A DNA stretch of 35,143 nt from Cudoniella acicularis (GCA_013054445.1 JAAMPI010000491.1:1-35143), one strand, 5' to 3'; numbered from the stretch's first letter, positions 20,292-30,933 are shown. Notes: generated by a model not told the origin, from the sequence alone. Translations and numbers: made by a program.

Positions 20292-21622
20292 ATGGAGCGT
20301 ATGACCATTAGCAGCTTGGGTTACACCCCCGGGCAACTTCCCGCGGGTCCGAAGAATTCGATTCTTGACGTAAAAGGTAAGTAGGCTGCTGCACTTCCGA
20401 ATGTGTATCAACTGCTGAGAGAAGACAATAGGTGTTCATGTTGGCCAAGTGACGATTGGAGAAGATGGAGAAGATGTGCGCAAAGGCGTGACGGTGATTC
20501 TTCCTCGCCATCCGGATGACATCTATGTACCCTGCTATGCGGGAGTGCATACGCTCAATGGTAATGGAGAAGTCAGCGGTTCTTACCAGATCAAGGATTG
20601 GGGATTTACAAATACCGTTCGTCATTTTGACCACCTCCCCTTTAGGAAATCACCCACAAAACTCATGTAAGAATAGCCAATTGCGTTGACCAATTCCGTG
20701 AGTTTCGGGATTGCTTTCCACACTATCTGGCAATGGACCCTCAAGCGTGCATTGGAACGAGGAATCGATCTGAATGACCTTAGCTATAATTACGGAACGC
20801 CAATTGTGGGCGAAACAGCGGATTGGCATCTCAATGATGTTTTCAACTCCGCGCTCAAGGAAGAAAACGTTCAGGAGGCGTTCAAGAATGCTATGACGCA
20901 GCAAGAGGTTTTCGAGGGCCAGAATGGTGGAGGTGCGGGCATGACTTGCCACATGTTTCCTGGTGGGACAGGGACGAGTTCTCGGGTTGTGAAGGGAAAT
21001 GGGGAGAAAGAGTATACAGTTGGGGTGCTATGTCAAACCAACTATGGCCACACTTATGACTTGCACATTGGTGGGGTTCCTGTCGGAAAATTGCTGCTGA
21101 AGGAGCAAAACAAGGCGGATCCTGTCCCAGCTGGACCAACCCCAACAGGAAAGGCTGACGATGGAAGTATTGTCATTATTCTGATGTGAGTCTCGTGAAA
21201 ATTATTACCCAAGGACATAAACCGACATAACTAGCACTGATGCACCAATGCTCCCTCATCAACTCAACCGCCTTGCTCGACATTGCGCGGTGGGTTTGGC
21301 TCAAGTTGGGGGCCACGGAATCGGCAAGAACTTCTCGGGAGACATTATTCTTGCACTTTCTACATCCAGCAAGACCAACGAGAGAGTCATGACTGCTCCG
21401 GTGATGGGAATTAGTCCCATTGAGGTAAATCAGATTGAAATCCTCAAGAATGAAAGTGTCGACACTATGTTCCGTGCTGCTTCGGAGGTCACGGAGGAAG
21501 CAATTTTGAACTCGATGATCGCTGGAAGAGAAGGGAGGACAGGTTTTAAAGGGCTGCATCTGCCTGGCTTACCAGTTGATAGAGTGAGGGAGTTGCTGGC
21601 GAAATATCGGGTTGTCGTTTGA
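20292..21622 (+). CDS. Family S58 (DmpA/BapA-type) aminopeptidase
   Basis: Four exons (20292-20376, 20432-20616, 20677-21185, 21235-21622) encode 388 residues, the usual length for the family. Three introns of 49-60 nt keep the frame; the second has an unusual GTTCGT donor. S58 enzymes are N-terminal-nucleophile hydrolases that cut themselves before a Ser and then release N-terminal L-, D- or beta-amino acids. Family marks in order are SILDVKGVHVGQVTIGED, GNGEVSGSYQIKDWGF, PIALTNSVSFGIAFHTIW, GGGAGMTCHMFPGGTGTSSR, YTVGVLCQTNYG, and the processing site DDGSIVIILITDAPMLPHQL, with predicted nucleophile Ser254 after Gly253. The C-terminus has LARHCAVGLAQVGG and FSGDIILALSTS. No signal peptide is seen, so it is probably cytosolic. 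The family is best known from bacteria, so an old transfer into fungi is possible. Confidence 0.9.
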
Positions 21623-22395
21623 GGATTGTCTGAATTTGTCTCATCGGCCATCTCAGGCCCCCTAAAACAAAGAAGACTAAATGAATCATTTTTCAAAATA
21701 TTAGTACGGAAGAGTCTTGTGAGAACAAAAGCGTGTGGGAAAACAGTAGTTGGTGATAATTAAGGATTTTCATTGGGAAAGAACGGAAAAAGATTCTGAT
21801 GACACTTTTGATGCCTGAACCCTTAATTCGCTTCCTGAGACTTGAGTAAAGGAGGAACCTAATAGGCACTGTAGATTGACAATTCCGCCACGCGTGCTTA
21901 TGAGGGCCAATTGAGAAAATAGTCTGTCTAGTAAAGTTGTTGGGCTTTTCGCTGATTCAAGAAGTGCTTTTAAATCACGTGATTTTGGAGTCCAAACCAT
22001 CACGTGGGTGAATGCTTTTATCCTGAGGCATTAATTTCTGTTTTCACATGCTTTCGCTTCCACATGCGATTTCTCGAATCCAGATTGGCCGTTTTCGTCC
22101 CCCAACATCTTTTCTGCGGACCCTTATACTTGGGTCCCGCCTCCCTATCGCCTTCAAACTTCAAAATTGCTTCATGGTTGCGTTCATATTTCCTAGTTTC
22201 TCCTCCGCTCTCGTCATATTTTTTCCTGTCCAGCTTTTCCCGATTATGTCTTTGACAGATGCATAACTCTTCTGCTCCGTGAGCTTTACTTCTGCTGGTA
22301 GCTATTTATTTACTATTTTCGGCCGAATAAACCTTCACCCTTCCGCTTATCCCACCTTTCACTTGAGAGACTACCACAAGCCCTTTATTCTGACA
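21623..22395. other. Spacer and promoter of the 22.4-kb gene
   Basis: No gene is seen. Two CACGTG boxes are annotated separately. From ~22050 to 22390 the DNA is strongly CT-rich, as expected for an ascomycete promoter or long 5' leader. Confidence 0.5.
21974..22006. promoter_or_regulatory. Pair of CACGTG boxes
   Basis: ATCACGTGAT (a 10-bp perfect palindrome, 21974-21983) and CATCACGTGG (CACGTG at 22001-22006) lie 25 bp apart, about 400 bp upstream of the ATG at 22396. Both match RTCACGTG, the Cbf1-type bHLH consensus. Occupancy is not shown. Confidence 0.45.
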
Positions 22396-23486
22396 ATGGA
22401 AAATCCCCCCCAAAATACTTCTACTGCGTCTCAAAGCAGGCCCCTCTCCGCGGACTTCACGGCAGCCATACCGACAGAGGCCTCAATGCTTTATTCAATG
22501 CTTCCCTCGGCTGTCCAGTCTCGTCTTCCACGGCTACCCTCGCTGCGTCGGTTGGTGAGCATGTACGGACTTGCAACATGTCGAAGATCCGCACATTCGA
22601 GAACTACCTCCGGATCTCGCACTCCTGATTCTGGATATGCATCTGCGATGGTGCTAAGCCGATCCGCCAACTTTGGAAGTGACGATGACATCTCAGGTTA
22701 TTTCGGAGACAGCGTATCCTCAGATGAAGATGCTTCGCAAAATGGGACCGGCACTCCTCAAAATGGGGCAGTCTACGCAATGCAATTAACTGAAGTTGAC
22801 AGTGGAACTGGAATTTCATGGAAGTTTGCCAACCAAGGTATGGAAGCTTTCTACTCAAGCGATGAAGTGCTGATCTGAGAACCACAGGCCTTAGTCTTTT
22901 GGGTCTTGCTGTCCAAGAGTCTTCCAACTCACAAGACCAAAGAATAGAAAGCGCAACTTTTACCAGACAGCTATACATCCACGCCCTAACCTACCTCCTA
23001 CGAGCCCTGCCCTCCGATATTACAACAGAAGAGAAATTAAGTGTGCGAAGTGCTCTACCTACAGGCGTGGTTGATCTCTTACCCGCCGAAACCAACGCCA
23101 ATAACGGTGCCAGCCAAATCCAAAACGGACAGCCATCGCTATTACATCGAACACTCGCAACGACCATTGTACAACTGTTTATTCTCGTCCAATTTGCCCT
23201 TCCATACATTAAGTATCTGTTGCAAACGGCATATCAATATGAGCGGGAGCATAAAATTTCAGAAAAAATCTTACGTCAAAGCATGGACACCGTGGATACC
23301 ATCGGCAAAAGCAGTATCAACTTGACAGGCGCAATATACGGCATAGGGGATGGCAAGGTTGGACAGGTTATTACAGAGACAGCTGCGTATCTTGTTGATG
23401 GTCTTGCCGGAGGCATCCACGAAGGCGTTGGAGAGGGAATGGTTATCATGGGAGCGAGAAAAACGAACGGCGTGGAGAGAAGGTGA
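22396..23486 (+). CDS. Conserved-looking fungal protein of unknown function
   Basis: Two exons (22396-22837 and 22888-23486, with a 50-nt intron GTATGG...CAG in phase 1) encode 346 residues. I do not recognise the family. The N-terminal ~145 residues are Ser/Thr-rich and probably disordered, with basic patches (LPRLPSLRRLV) and an acidic Ser stretch (SDDDISGYFGDSVSSDEDAS). The second exon starts LSLLGLAVQES and is helical (TRQLYIHALTYLLRALPSD). It has one hydrophobic segment at about 240-262 (TIVQLFILVQFALPYIKYLL) and a Gly-rich end (AGGIHEGVGEGMVIMG). No signal peptide is seen. The hydrophobic stretch could be a membrane or amphipathic helix. The gene lies between a peptidase and a mitochondrial helicase, which gives no functional hint. 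Confidence 0.75.
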
Positions 23487-23971
23487 GAGGGTCGCAAATA
23501 TTTTACCGATTTCCTTCATGCATTTCATGGGGTTTTGGCTTTATTATACCCGGGCTACAGGAGTTCCGGAATGCACATGTCTGGAATGTACTGTGTAGAT
23601 AGACAGGATAAACATAGACCAATTTATATTTCACCTAAGTAACTTTCCATGAATACTGCTTTGGAAAATTGCTTTCGAAAAGAGTGCAAACTCTCCAGCT
23701 GAAACTTCTTCAGCCCAAGATTTGTGAGACTTGGTGTGTGTCCTGAGCCTGGATAGGGGAAGTGAGTCACGTGCTACCGCATTATCTTAGTGCGGAATTG
23801 GAAAAAAAAGTTATCTGGAGAAATCTCGTCCCAGTGAAAGTTCTTCGAAAACCAGCGACCACGTCAATCCCACAATTTGCCATCAACGTTCATTGCCAAA
23901 TCTACGTGGCCTTCAATCTTGTCTTTTTGTTTATTTTATTTCATTGAAGTCTCGGCGGCACGCTGTTGAAG
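23487..23971. other. Spacer and promoter of the helicase gene
   Basis: This 485-bp spacer has no supported gene. It contains a CACGTG box at 23768-23773 and T-rich DNA just before the start codon. Confidence 0.5.
23768..23773. promoter_or_regulatory. CACGTG (GTCACGTG) box upstream of the helicase
   Basis: GAGTCACGTGC lies about 200 bp before the start codon at 23972 and fits RTCACGTG. In yeast, Cbf1-type sites occur at many respiratory and sulfur genes; whether that applies here is inference. Confidence 0.35.
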
Positions 23972-26110
23972 ATGTTCAACGCCTGCAGAAGAGGCCCGGC
24001 CTCGATATCTAGAGTCTTCAGAGGGACCACCACAACAATTCGAATTCCATCAACCAGACCGTCTATCCTTTCTCTCGCCGGCCAGAAGTCTGTGAAGCCT
24101 GCCTTGGAAGCAAGATGGCTCCATGTATCGTCACAATTAAGGAATCAAGCTGTGGCGGAGAGAATACAGGAGGGTGAAGTTGGAGGCCGAAAAGAACATC
24201 CCACGATCACCAAATTTGACCAGCTCTTGGAACACGACTTGGTCCATCCAAATATCGTTCACTCAATTACTAAAGGGATGGGTCACCACACTATGACGGA
24301 TGTGCAAACAATGACAATTAACCAAGGTCTTCAAGGCACTGATATGTAAGTAATACGCCCGATCGGCTTTTTGAAGAATCTAACATTCCATAGCATTGCG
24401 CAAGCTCGTACCGGTACCGGCAAGACTCTCGGTTTCCTCATCCCAACTATCCAAAATATCCTTCGAAAGAACCCAGATCTCGCTGTTCGAAAGAGATATT
24501 CTCGTGCGCGCGCTTCGGATATCCGCGCCATTATTGTTTCACCAACTCGAGAATTAGCTGAGCAGATTGCCGTTGAGGCCGGTAAACTTTGTCGCGACAC
24601 GGACTTGAGGGTTCAAGTTGCAGTTGGTGGAAACCATAAAGGGGAGATGCTGAGGAGGACTCGACAAGAAGGATGCCATTTACTCGTCGCCACCCCTGGC
24701 CGATTGAATGATCTACTTTCAGACGAACGCAGTGGAATTAAAGCACCAAACTTGACGACTCTGGTTTTGGATGAGGCCGATCGATTGTTGGACGACGGGT
24801 TCTCTAGAGATATTGCAGCGATTATCGACTTACTTCCAAACCGGGAGCATGTGGATCGACAAACACTCTTGTTTTCTGCCACCGTTCCGAGAGAGGTTAT
24901 GCATCTTGTTCGATCAACCCTCAAGCCTGATTTCCATTTCGTGCAGACAGTCAAGGAAGGCGATCTTGCCACTCATCAAAAGGTCCCCCAGAAAATTATT
25001 GCTTGCCCTGGTATCGAGAATTACATGCCTGCTCTATTTGAGCTTTGCAAGCGCCAGGTCGACTTAGCAGCGAAAGGAGAGGCGCCTCCATTCAAGGCTC
25101 TCATTTATTTTCAATCGACAGCTAATGTCCAACTATCGTACAGAATTTTTGATAACCTCACAGACCAAAACGGTGGCAGATTTGGCAGATCACCGCTCCA
25201 CCCAGCCAACGTATCAGAAATACATGGTCAACTAACACAGGCTCAACGATCCTACACATCAGAGCGATTCCGGAGAGCGAAGTCGGCAATTCTCTTCTCG
25301 ACTGATGTTACCGCCCGAGGACTGGATTTCCCTGATGTAACCCATGTTATTCAGATGGGTCTACCAAGTAACCGCGAACAGTATATCCACAGAATCGGCA
25401 GAACAGGAAGAGGAGACAAGGGTGGAGATGGATACCTCATCATCCACGAAGGCGAAATGCGGGAATCTAAGCGCATGCTGCGAGGTCTTCCAATAGATGT
25501 GGACAATACAATCGAGACTGCTTTGGTGGATATGACGCAAGATGCACAACTGCCAGCTTCAGTAGCAGATACTTTGAGCAAAATTGGCGACGCAACGAAA
25601 ATGGTAGATCGTACTACAAAAACTGCTGCCTTTATGGGAATGTTGGGTCAGCTAAAGACAAATACCGGTGGAATTGAAACCTTGAATAATTGGGCAAAGT
25701 TCGGATGGGGATGGGAAGAACCTCCCCCGATTAACCCAGCATTGGCGAGGAAATTAGGGGTTACTAGTGCCAGGAATATTGGTCGAGACCGTCCATCGAG
25801 TGGAGGATTCGGCCGCGGAGGTTTCGGAGACCGTGATGGAGGACGAAGCGGTGGATTTGGAGGTAATCGCAGAAGCGGAGACAGGGGAGGAAGCCGCGGA
25901 GGTTTCGGAGACCGTGATGGTGGAAGAAGTGGTGGATTTGGCGGTGACCGGGGAGGAAGCCGTGGAGGATTTGGAGACCGTGACGGAGGAAGAAGCGGTG
26001 GGTTCGGAGATCGTAACGGTGGCGGACGAGGAGGTGGTTTTGGCGGCGATAGAGGAGGACGATCTTTCGACCGAAGACCGCCCAGCGGAAACGAGTTCAG
26101 CAACTTTTAG
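23972..26110 (+). CDS. mss116: Mitochondrial DEAD-box ATP-dependent RNA helicase (Mss116-like)
   Basis: Two exons (23972-24345 and 24394-26110, with a 48-nt intron GTAAGT...TAG) encode 696 residues. The first ~60 residues are rich in Arg, Ser and Thr with almost no acids ([18 protein letters not shown]), as in a mitochondrial presequence. A Q-motif region ([20 protein letters not shown]) is followed by motif I ARTGTGKT (129-136), Ia [11 protein letters not shown], Ib [15 protein letters not shown] (251-254), III SAT (286-288), [19 protein letters not shown] and [10 protein letters not shown] (457-464). All catalytic motifs are intact. The tail from about residue 594 is a run of Gly/Arg/Asp repeats ([15 protein letters not shown]), an RNA-binding RGG-like extension. 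Mss116-type proteins help group I/II intron splicing, translation and RNA turnover in mitochondria. The presequence and overall order favour Mss116 over cytosolic DEAD-box paralogues. Confidence 0.9.
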
Positions 26111-26807
26111 GGGACGACAACGGCTAAATGTGGGATTAATGGGTGTATCATAGACGGACAGATAGACGGACTCGATCTCTTTCATTATGTTGGGCGTGTA
26201 TAAAAAAATCGAGTCAGGGATGTACGAGTAGTCAGACGGGCGTTTCTGGGCCTTCTGGCTTGGGCACAAATTTGGGATAGGCAGCACCAGACCACACATA
26301 TCATTGCAGAGCGTTCTGGTTCTGGGGCTGTCTGGGATGTTCTCTTTTTGGGGGGCGGGGCGGTTTTATATGTACTGTACCTATTCGAGCATCATGTTCT
26401 GTCTACTTATATTGACGGCCTAGGGTGGGATGGTGTCATGATGATAATTCAACTCTACTTTTCTCAAGCAAATCATCCGCCTGGTAGCGTGAGCCGTGAC
26501 AGGATAAATTAACGACAAGGTTTTTATCTCAATTGTAAGTTTTGCCGAGTAACCTAAAGGTGAGATTGCAGACTCGAGAACCCACTCATTGAGGCAAGTC
26601 GATGCACATACAATGGGTGAAATTACGGAAAGTGAAAGTGTCATTATAATCTCCGCTTTCATAATTTTAAAAAATATCTACAAGAATCCAAATCCTCTCT
26701 TACCCCATACCACATACCCCGCTAACGCATGATGCCTTTTTACCACTCCTCTCTCCCATCCCGTTCCTCTCCCAACACCTCCCAAACCACAGCCTCAATC
26801 AACAAGC
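26111..26807. other. Convergent 3' spacer
   Basis: The helicase (+) and the xylanase (-) end towards each other here. No gene is seen. The DNA has a G-rich patch at 26350-26364. Both 3' UTRs should lie in it. Confidence 0.5.
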
Positions 26808-28116
26808 CTACCACCACCCCCCATTATGCCCCCCACCACCACCAAATCCCCTTCTAGTATCATTCGTCAACGCCTCGACGACACCCTGGTACGCAGGATG
26901 CTTCGTGAAATTACCGAACCACAGACACGCGGAGCCCATTCCGGTGAAGACACCTGGGACCCAGGATACCTGTTCGTTACACGGGTTAATTAGTAGGGTG
27001 ATTTGGAGAAGTGGAGTTTGTGTGTGTGTGAAAAGATGGGGAGAAGTGGAGAGGGGGAAAGAGGGAGGGATGGGAGAGAGAGGAACGAACCGGGTCCCAA
27101 AAATCCCAAACAGTAACACCCACACACCCATCAACAAGCATACAAGCCCCCACCGCATTCTTATAATCACTACTCTGCTGCGCCAAATTACTACTCGTCT
27201 CGGGCTCCATAATCCTAATATCCAACTCCGTAAGCGCCACCTCCACACCCAATTTGGTATACCCTTCCATCGTCCAAATCAAATTATCGATACTGGGCGC
27301 ACTTCCCGCAGTAAAATGGCTTTGTAGTCCTACGCCATCGATTCTTATGCCTTCTTTCTTGAGATCACGAACGAGCGCGCGCACAGCGGCGGATTTGTTA
27401 TTGGGGGATTCGATGTTGTAGTCGTTGTAGTAGAGTTTGGCGTGTGGGTCTGCGGCGGCTGCAGCCCGGAATGCGATGCGGATGTATTCGGGCCGAGGAC
27501 TTGGAGGAAGGTGTCGTTGCGAAAGGTCCCGTCGTCGTTGAGGGCTTCGTTGACCACGTCCCAGGCGTAGCATTGGCTGGACCAGTGTTTGGCTTCGTTG
27601 GTTACGTGGGCGGTGAGAGCGGCGGTGAGGTTTTCTTTGCTCCAAGTAAGAGATTCCACTGTGGAGGGTTGTTAGCTTAAGTGTGGGGAAGGAGAAAGGG
27701 GGAGAGGACTAACCCCAGGGTGCGAGCTGTGAGTGCCAAACTAGGTTGTGGCAGCGGAGGATCTGCTTGTTCGCTGTTGCGATGTCAGCGACGACATCGC
27801 CGTAGCTATAATTGAAGACACCCAGTTCGGGTTCAACAGCAAACCACTGTCCGTAATTAGTATTGTTCCTTTTAAGCGTTGCTCTTACTTCCGGTGAGGG
27901 GAGTGAGAGTGGAAAAATTACCTTCTGCCCATTTGAAGGAGTCAATTGTCCGAATTCCTTGGTGTCATTTAGGATTTGGAGGTATGTCTTGTTCTGGAAA
28001 CCTATGTCTTCATTGTCGGTGGCGGTTCCGAAGTACAGCTTGCCAGCTTTTTGTGCCAATTCATTGAGTTGAGCAGATGCAAGCGGCAGAGCCAAAACAG
28101 CAAGAAGGAGCTGCAT
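26808..28116 (-). CDS. Secreted GH10 endo-1,4-beta-xylanase (one frame break)
   Basis: Four exons on the minus strand (28116-27922, 27846-27714, 27658-27091, 26969-26808) with introns of 75, 55 and 121 nt would encode about 352 residues, a normal GH10 size. The ATG at 28116 gives a clean signal peptide (MQLLLAVLALPLASA). GH10 marks are LYFGTATDNED, the GQLTPSNGQK/WFAVEPELGVF junction, HNLVWHSQLAPW, WDVVNEALND with acid/base Glu (~147), LYYNDYNIE, GVGLQSHF, LTELDIRI with nucleophile Glu (~254), and VTVWDFWDP/VSWVPGVFTG. The tail is Gly/Trp-rich (GFGGGGGHNGGWW), with no cellulose-binding CBM1. Between VLGP and EYIRIAF the frame slips by one base; one more C in the run at 27490-27492 would restore it. 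The expected role is cutting xylan backbones outside the cell. A GGCTAAA site lies ~600 bp upstream. Confidence 0.85.
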
Positions 28117-29263
28117 CTTGAAGATCTTTGCCAATTGGCAGTATTGTCAATTGAAATAAAATAGACAAGGAAAGCAGGATGGAAACGGGGAGCTGGAAGA
28201 AGATATATCTTTCTCCATTCTCCACAATTTCGTTCCAAACCCAACTTTTCTCGCTCCACTAGACCGAAGGTACCGAGAAGCAACAGAAAAATATATCAAT
28301 CCTAATTTGGACCTGCATGAACCCGCAATTCCAACAGAAAGGTCACATCATTTGGTTGACCCTCGCCAATAAGAGAGCTCTCCAAGGAACGGATAAATCA
28401 AACGCGAGAAAGAAAACGTTTTTTGGAAGGGGTATATCTTGGTTGCACGCCATCACTGTTGCTTCGTATGCCATTTTTGGCATCGCTTGATATTTTTGAG
28501 GAGGGGTAGATTGAGTTGCAGAAAGTAACAGGGATGAGAGGTAGGGGAGTATCGTCGGTACCAACCTCTCTCAGACAGAATTTTGGATCATGAGTCTAAA
28601 CAGCGGGGTAAGCCATGTGAGAAAATTCCAAGACTCCGCAATAACATTTCTCCAGGAGCTTGAGATGGTGTTTGCTTTGTTGTTCTGACTTGCTGAATTG
28701 ACGACGCGGCTAAAACTGGATAAATGGCAGCCACTAAGCTGATTTGGAGATCGGCGCATGGGGGAAATAATGGTGCCGAGGTCCCAGATTGCTGCAAATA
28801 TGACGGCTTGGATGAGTTCTTGGAAAATTGAGACTAGGTCTGGAATTGAGGCTGAATTCGTTTGGTCCCCGTTCTCGGGATTTCAACCGGATGCTGCCGA
28901 ACCTTAAGCTTATTGGAATCAAATGTTCATGACGAGAAGCCCCGAAGGGTTAGAAGAAAAAGAATTGATTTCCTCTTCTACAGATAGAACATTTATAATG
29001 CTATCTATGTCCACCTGTATGCTACACTGATGTTTTGTATCTCAAAGCTTGAGGTTCGCCTGATATACCAACGCCAAAGAAACTCCTGGTATCATAGTAC
29101 ACATTAAGTTCATTATCGTTCCTCCGATGCAGTATGCGAGAAAGAGCAGTCTTCGTTGCAAAATCTCCTGTTGTGATGCGATAGCTTAGGAAACCCCATC
29201 TTTGCAAATATACACGTTCATGCATGCCAATCCTATCGGCCATGAATGCAATGATGTGATCCT
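28117..29263. other. Spacer and upstream region of the xylanase; 3' side of PEX7
   Basis: No gene is supported. Frames in this stretch are short and unrelated to known families. The xylanase promoter lies at 28117-28800, with TATAT-type sequences near 28204 and 28292 (plus-strand positions). The PEX7 3' UTR lies below 29263. Confidence 0.5.
28709..28715 (+). promoter_or_regulatory. GGCTAAA, candidate XlnR/Xyr1 site
   Basis: GGCTAAA matches the GGCTAA/GGCTAAA element bound by the fungal xylanase activator XlnR/Xyr1 and lies ~590 bp upstream of the xylanase start. A GCGGGG at 28603-28608 fits the CreA repressor consensus SYGGRG. Both are short motifs, so each match could be chance. Confidence 0.35.
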
Positions 29264-30486
29264 TCAAGGGCCCATTACTGCGCGGACATCCCAGACAAGT
29301 AGTCGTTCGTCCCAAGCCGTGCTGGCACACCATCCTTCTGTACCGAATAAGCACCAGTCGACTCCAGTAACAAACTCGGTATGTCGCCCCATTTGACCTA
29401 GCTCGCGACCGCCAGATATAGAAGCAAGGCCAGGATGAGCGTTTTGATGCCCCATTGTAGAACCATCAGTCCATACTCGGCAGGTCATGTCGTAGCTTGC
29501 ACTTAGAAGAACATCACTAAGATGCGGGCTCCAAGTAATCTTGCGTATAGCGTAGTCATGACCCCTCAACATAGCAACTGGTCCGGCTTTTGGATTGCGC
29601 AGGTCAATAGTACGGATGATCTGATCAACACCAGCAGTGGCAACGATTGTGTCGCGATATTTGTTCCAATCGTGTGTCAGGGCTTCGGAAGGCGGGAATG
29701 CTGGTCGGATGCTATTAGCGGGCGCACCAGGAACGGGAGCGGGACCATGGATTGGGATAAGGTGGACAAGGTGATTGGATGCAGATGCAGGAGTCCTCAG
29801 ATCGAAGATACGGAGATGCGAGTCGGACGAGACGGAGGAGATGATAGAAGGGGAGTGCGGAGAAAAGGCTGCGCTGTAAGTGCAGGAGTGGGTGGGTAAA
29901 GTGAGAATTGAGTTTGGACGATTTGGTTGCCACTGTAAAACCTGGTGTCAGTTTAAAGCTAAGATAGCGGGGATGAGGGGTTGAGGGGTAGGAATTGGCA
30001 AATTGAGGGATTAGACACTGTGAGATAAAAGAAAACGGACATACAACTTTGATAGTTCCATCCCAAGAGCTCGACACCAATGTATCCTTCGTCACCATGT
30101 TCCAATGAACCGCATAGACCTCCCTACTATGTTCCTGCCATGATTGGACTGGGTAGTTGGGGACCGAGAGATCGAACAGCTTGACAGAGCCATCTCCACA
30201 TCCAGCAACCAGTTGATTTTCGTGTGCCTCGGACCAGGAAGTGTCGTAGATCGAATCTTGAGTGTCGTACCTATTAAATCGATTAGTGACGCGCCTCCTA
30301 CAAGACATGCAGATTGACAAACCATTTCTCTGCCTGGATTCCGTTTGCAGTCAAACCGAGGACATACAAGCGCCCATTACCAACCAATCCAAAGTTCGAG
30401 CTGGCTGCAACAGCAATGCGGGAGTCGAAGAATGGGGAGTACTTCACCGCATAGCCGTTATAACCCTGTGTCCTAAACTCAAGCAT
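29264..30486 (-). CDS. PEX7: Peroxin-7, PTS2 import receptor (WD40)
   Basis: Three exons on the minus strand (30486-30323, 30270-30045, 29932-29264), with introns of 52 and 112 nt, encode 352 residues. The start MLEFRTQGYNGYAVKYSPFF with ASSNFGLVGNGRLYVLGL is highly typical of Pex7. WD repeats follow: YDTSWSEAHENQLVAGCGDG, VYAVHWNMVTKDTLVSSSWD, YSAAFSPHSPS, DQIIRTIDLRNPKAGPVAML, IRKITWSPHLSDVLLSASYD and VTGVDWCLFGTEGWCASTAW, ending with WDERLLVWDVRAV. Pex7 binds proteins carrying the N-terminal PTS2 signal, such as thiolase, and with a co-receptor delivers them to the peroxisome. The frame is complete with no damage. It is transcribed away from the CUE-AlkB-GRF gene across a 447-bp shared upstream region. 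Confidence 0.93.
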
Positions 30487-30933
30487 CCTGCCTTCTTCCT
30501 GGGTCAAGAAAGATCTTGGACAACCTGTTGCAGTTGGTTAGCAAGAGTTTGCTTGTGTGCAAATCTTTGCAAGATCGGATTGCTGCGTGAGTGAATGCAC
30601 GTGGGGAAGAAAGGGTGGCGTACCAGGGAACTTTGCATGGTCAATGTTAGATCAAAACTTGCGAACTCGAAGTCTTTCAACATTTGAATATTGACAGCCG
30701 CGGCAGAAGGCTGACAGCTTATCAGACACGTGATTCGGTTAAGGTGAGAACAAGCTGGTCCGAGCGTCTTTTGAGGACGACAGCGAGACCGACCGACTAG
30801 GGTCAGGTTGCAACCTGAAATATTTCGAAGAGAAGAGCTCGACGGTCAGAAAGTAATGAGCTGCGAATATGAAACAAGGACTTCTCCCGCGGACGCTAGA
30901 ACAGAGGAGACGAGAGCCTGACTGAGAAGAGAA
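30487..30933. promoter_or_regulatory. Shared (bidirectional) promoter region of PEX7 and the AlkB gene
   Basis: The two start codons, on opposite strands, are 447 bp apart with no gene in between. The region holds two CACGTG boxes, at 30598-30603 (TGCACGTGGG) and 30727-30732 (GACACGTGAT). Joint control of the two genes is inference. Confidence 0.55.

Noticed and set aside
25648..26299. Long Pro- and Ser/Thr-rich frames on the minus strand
   Set aside because: They are the antisense reading of the Gly/Arg repeat tail of the helicase; repetitive GC-rich coding DNA leaves all frames open.
26986..27645. A separate small gene starting upstream of the xylanase frame slip
   Set aside because: Its first ~50 codons are just the out-of-frame reading of the xylanase exon; only the part after the slip is real GH10 sequence.
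29022..29354. Minus-strand frame downstream of PEX7
   Set aside because: It overlaps the 3' end of PEX7 in another frame and has no family resemblance.
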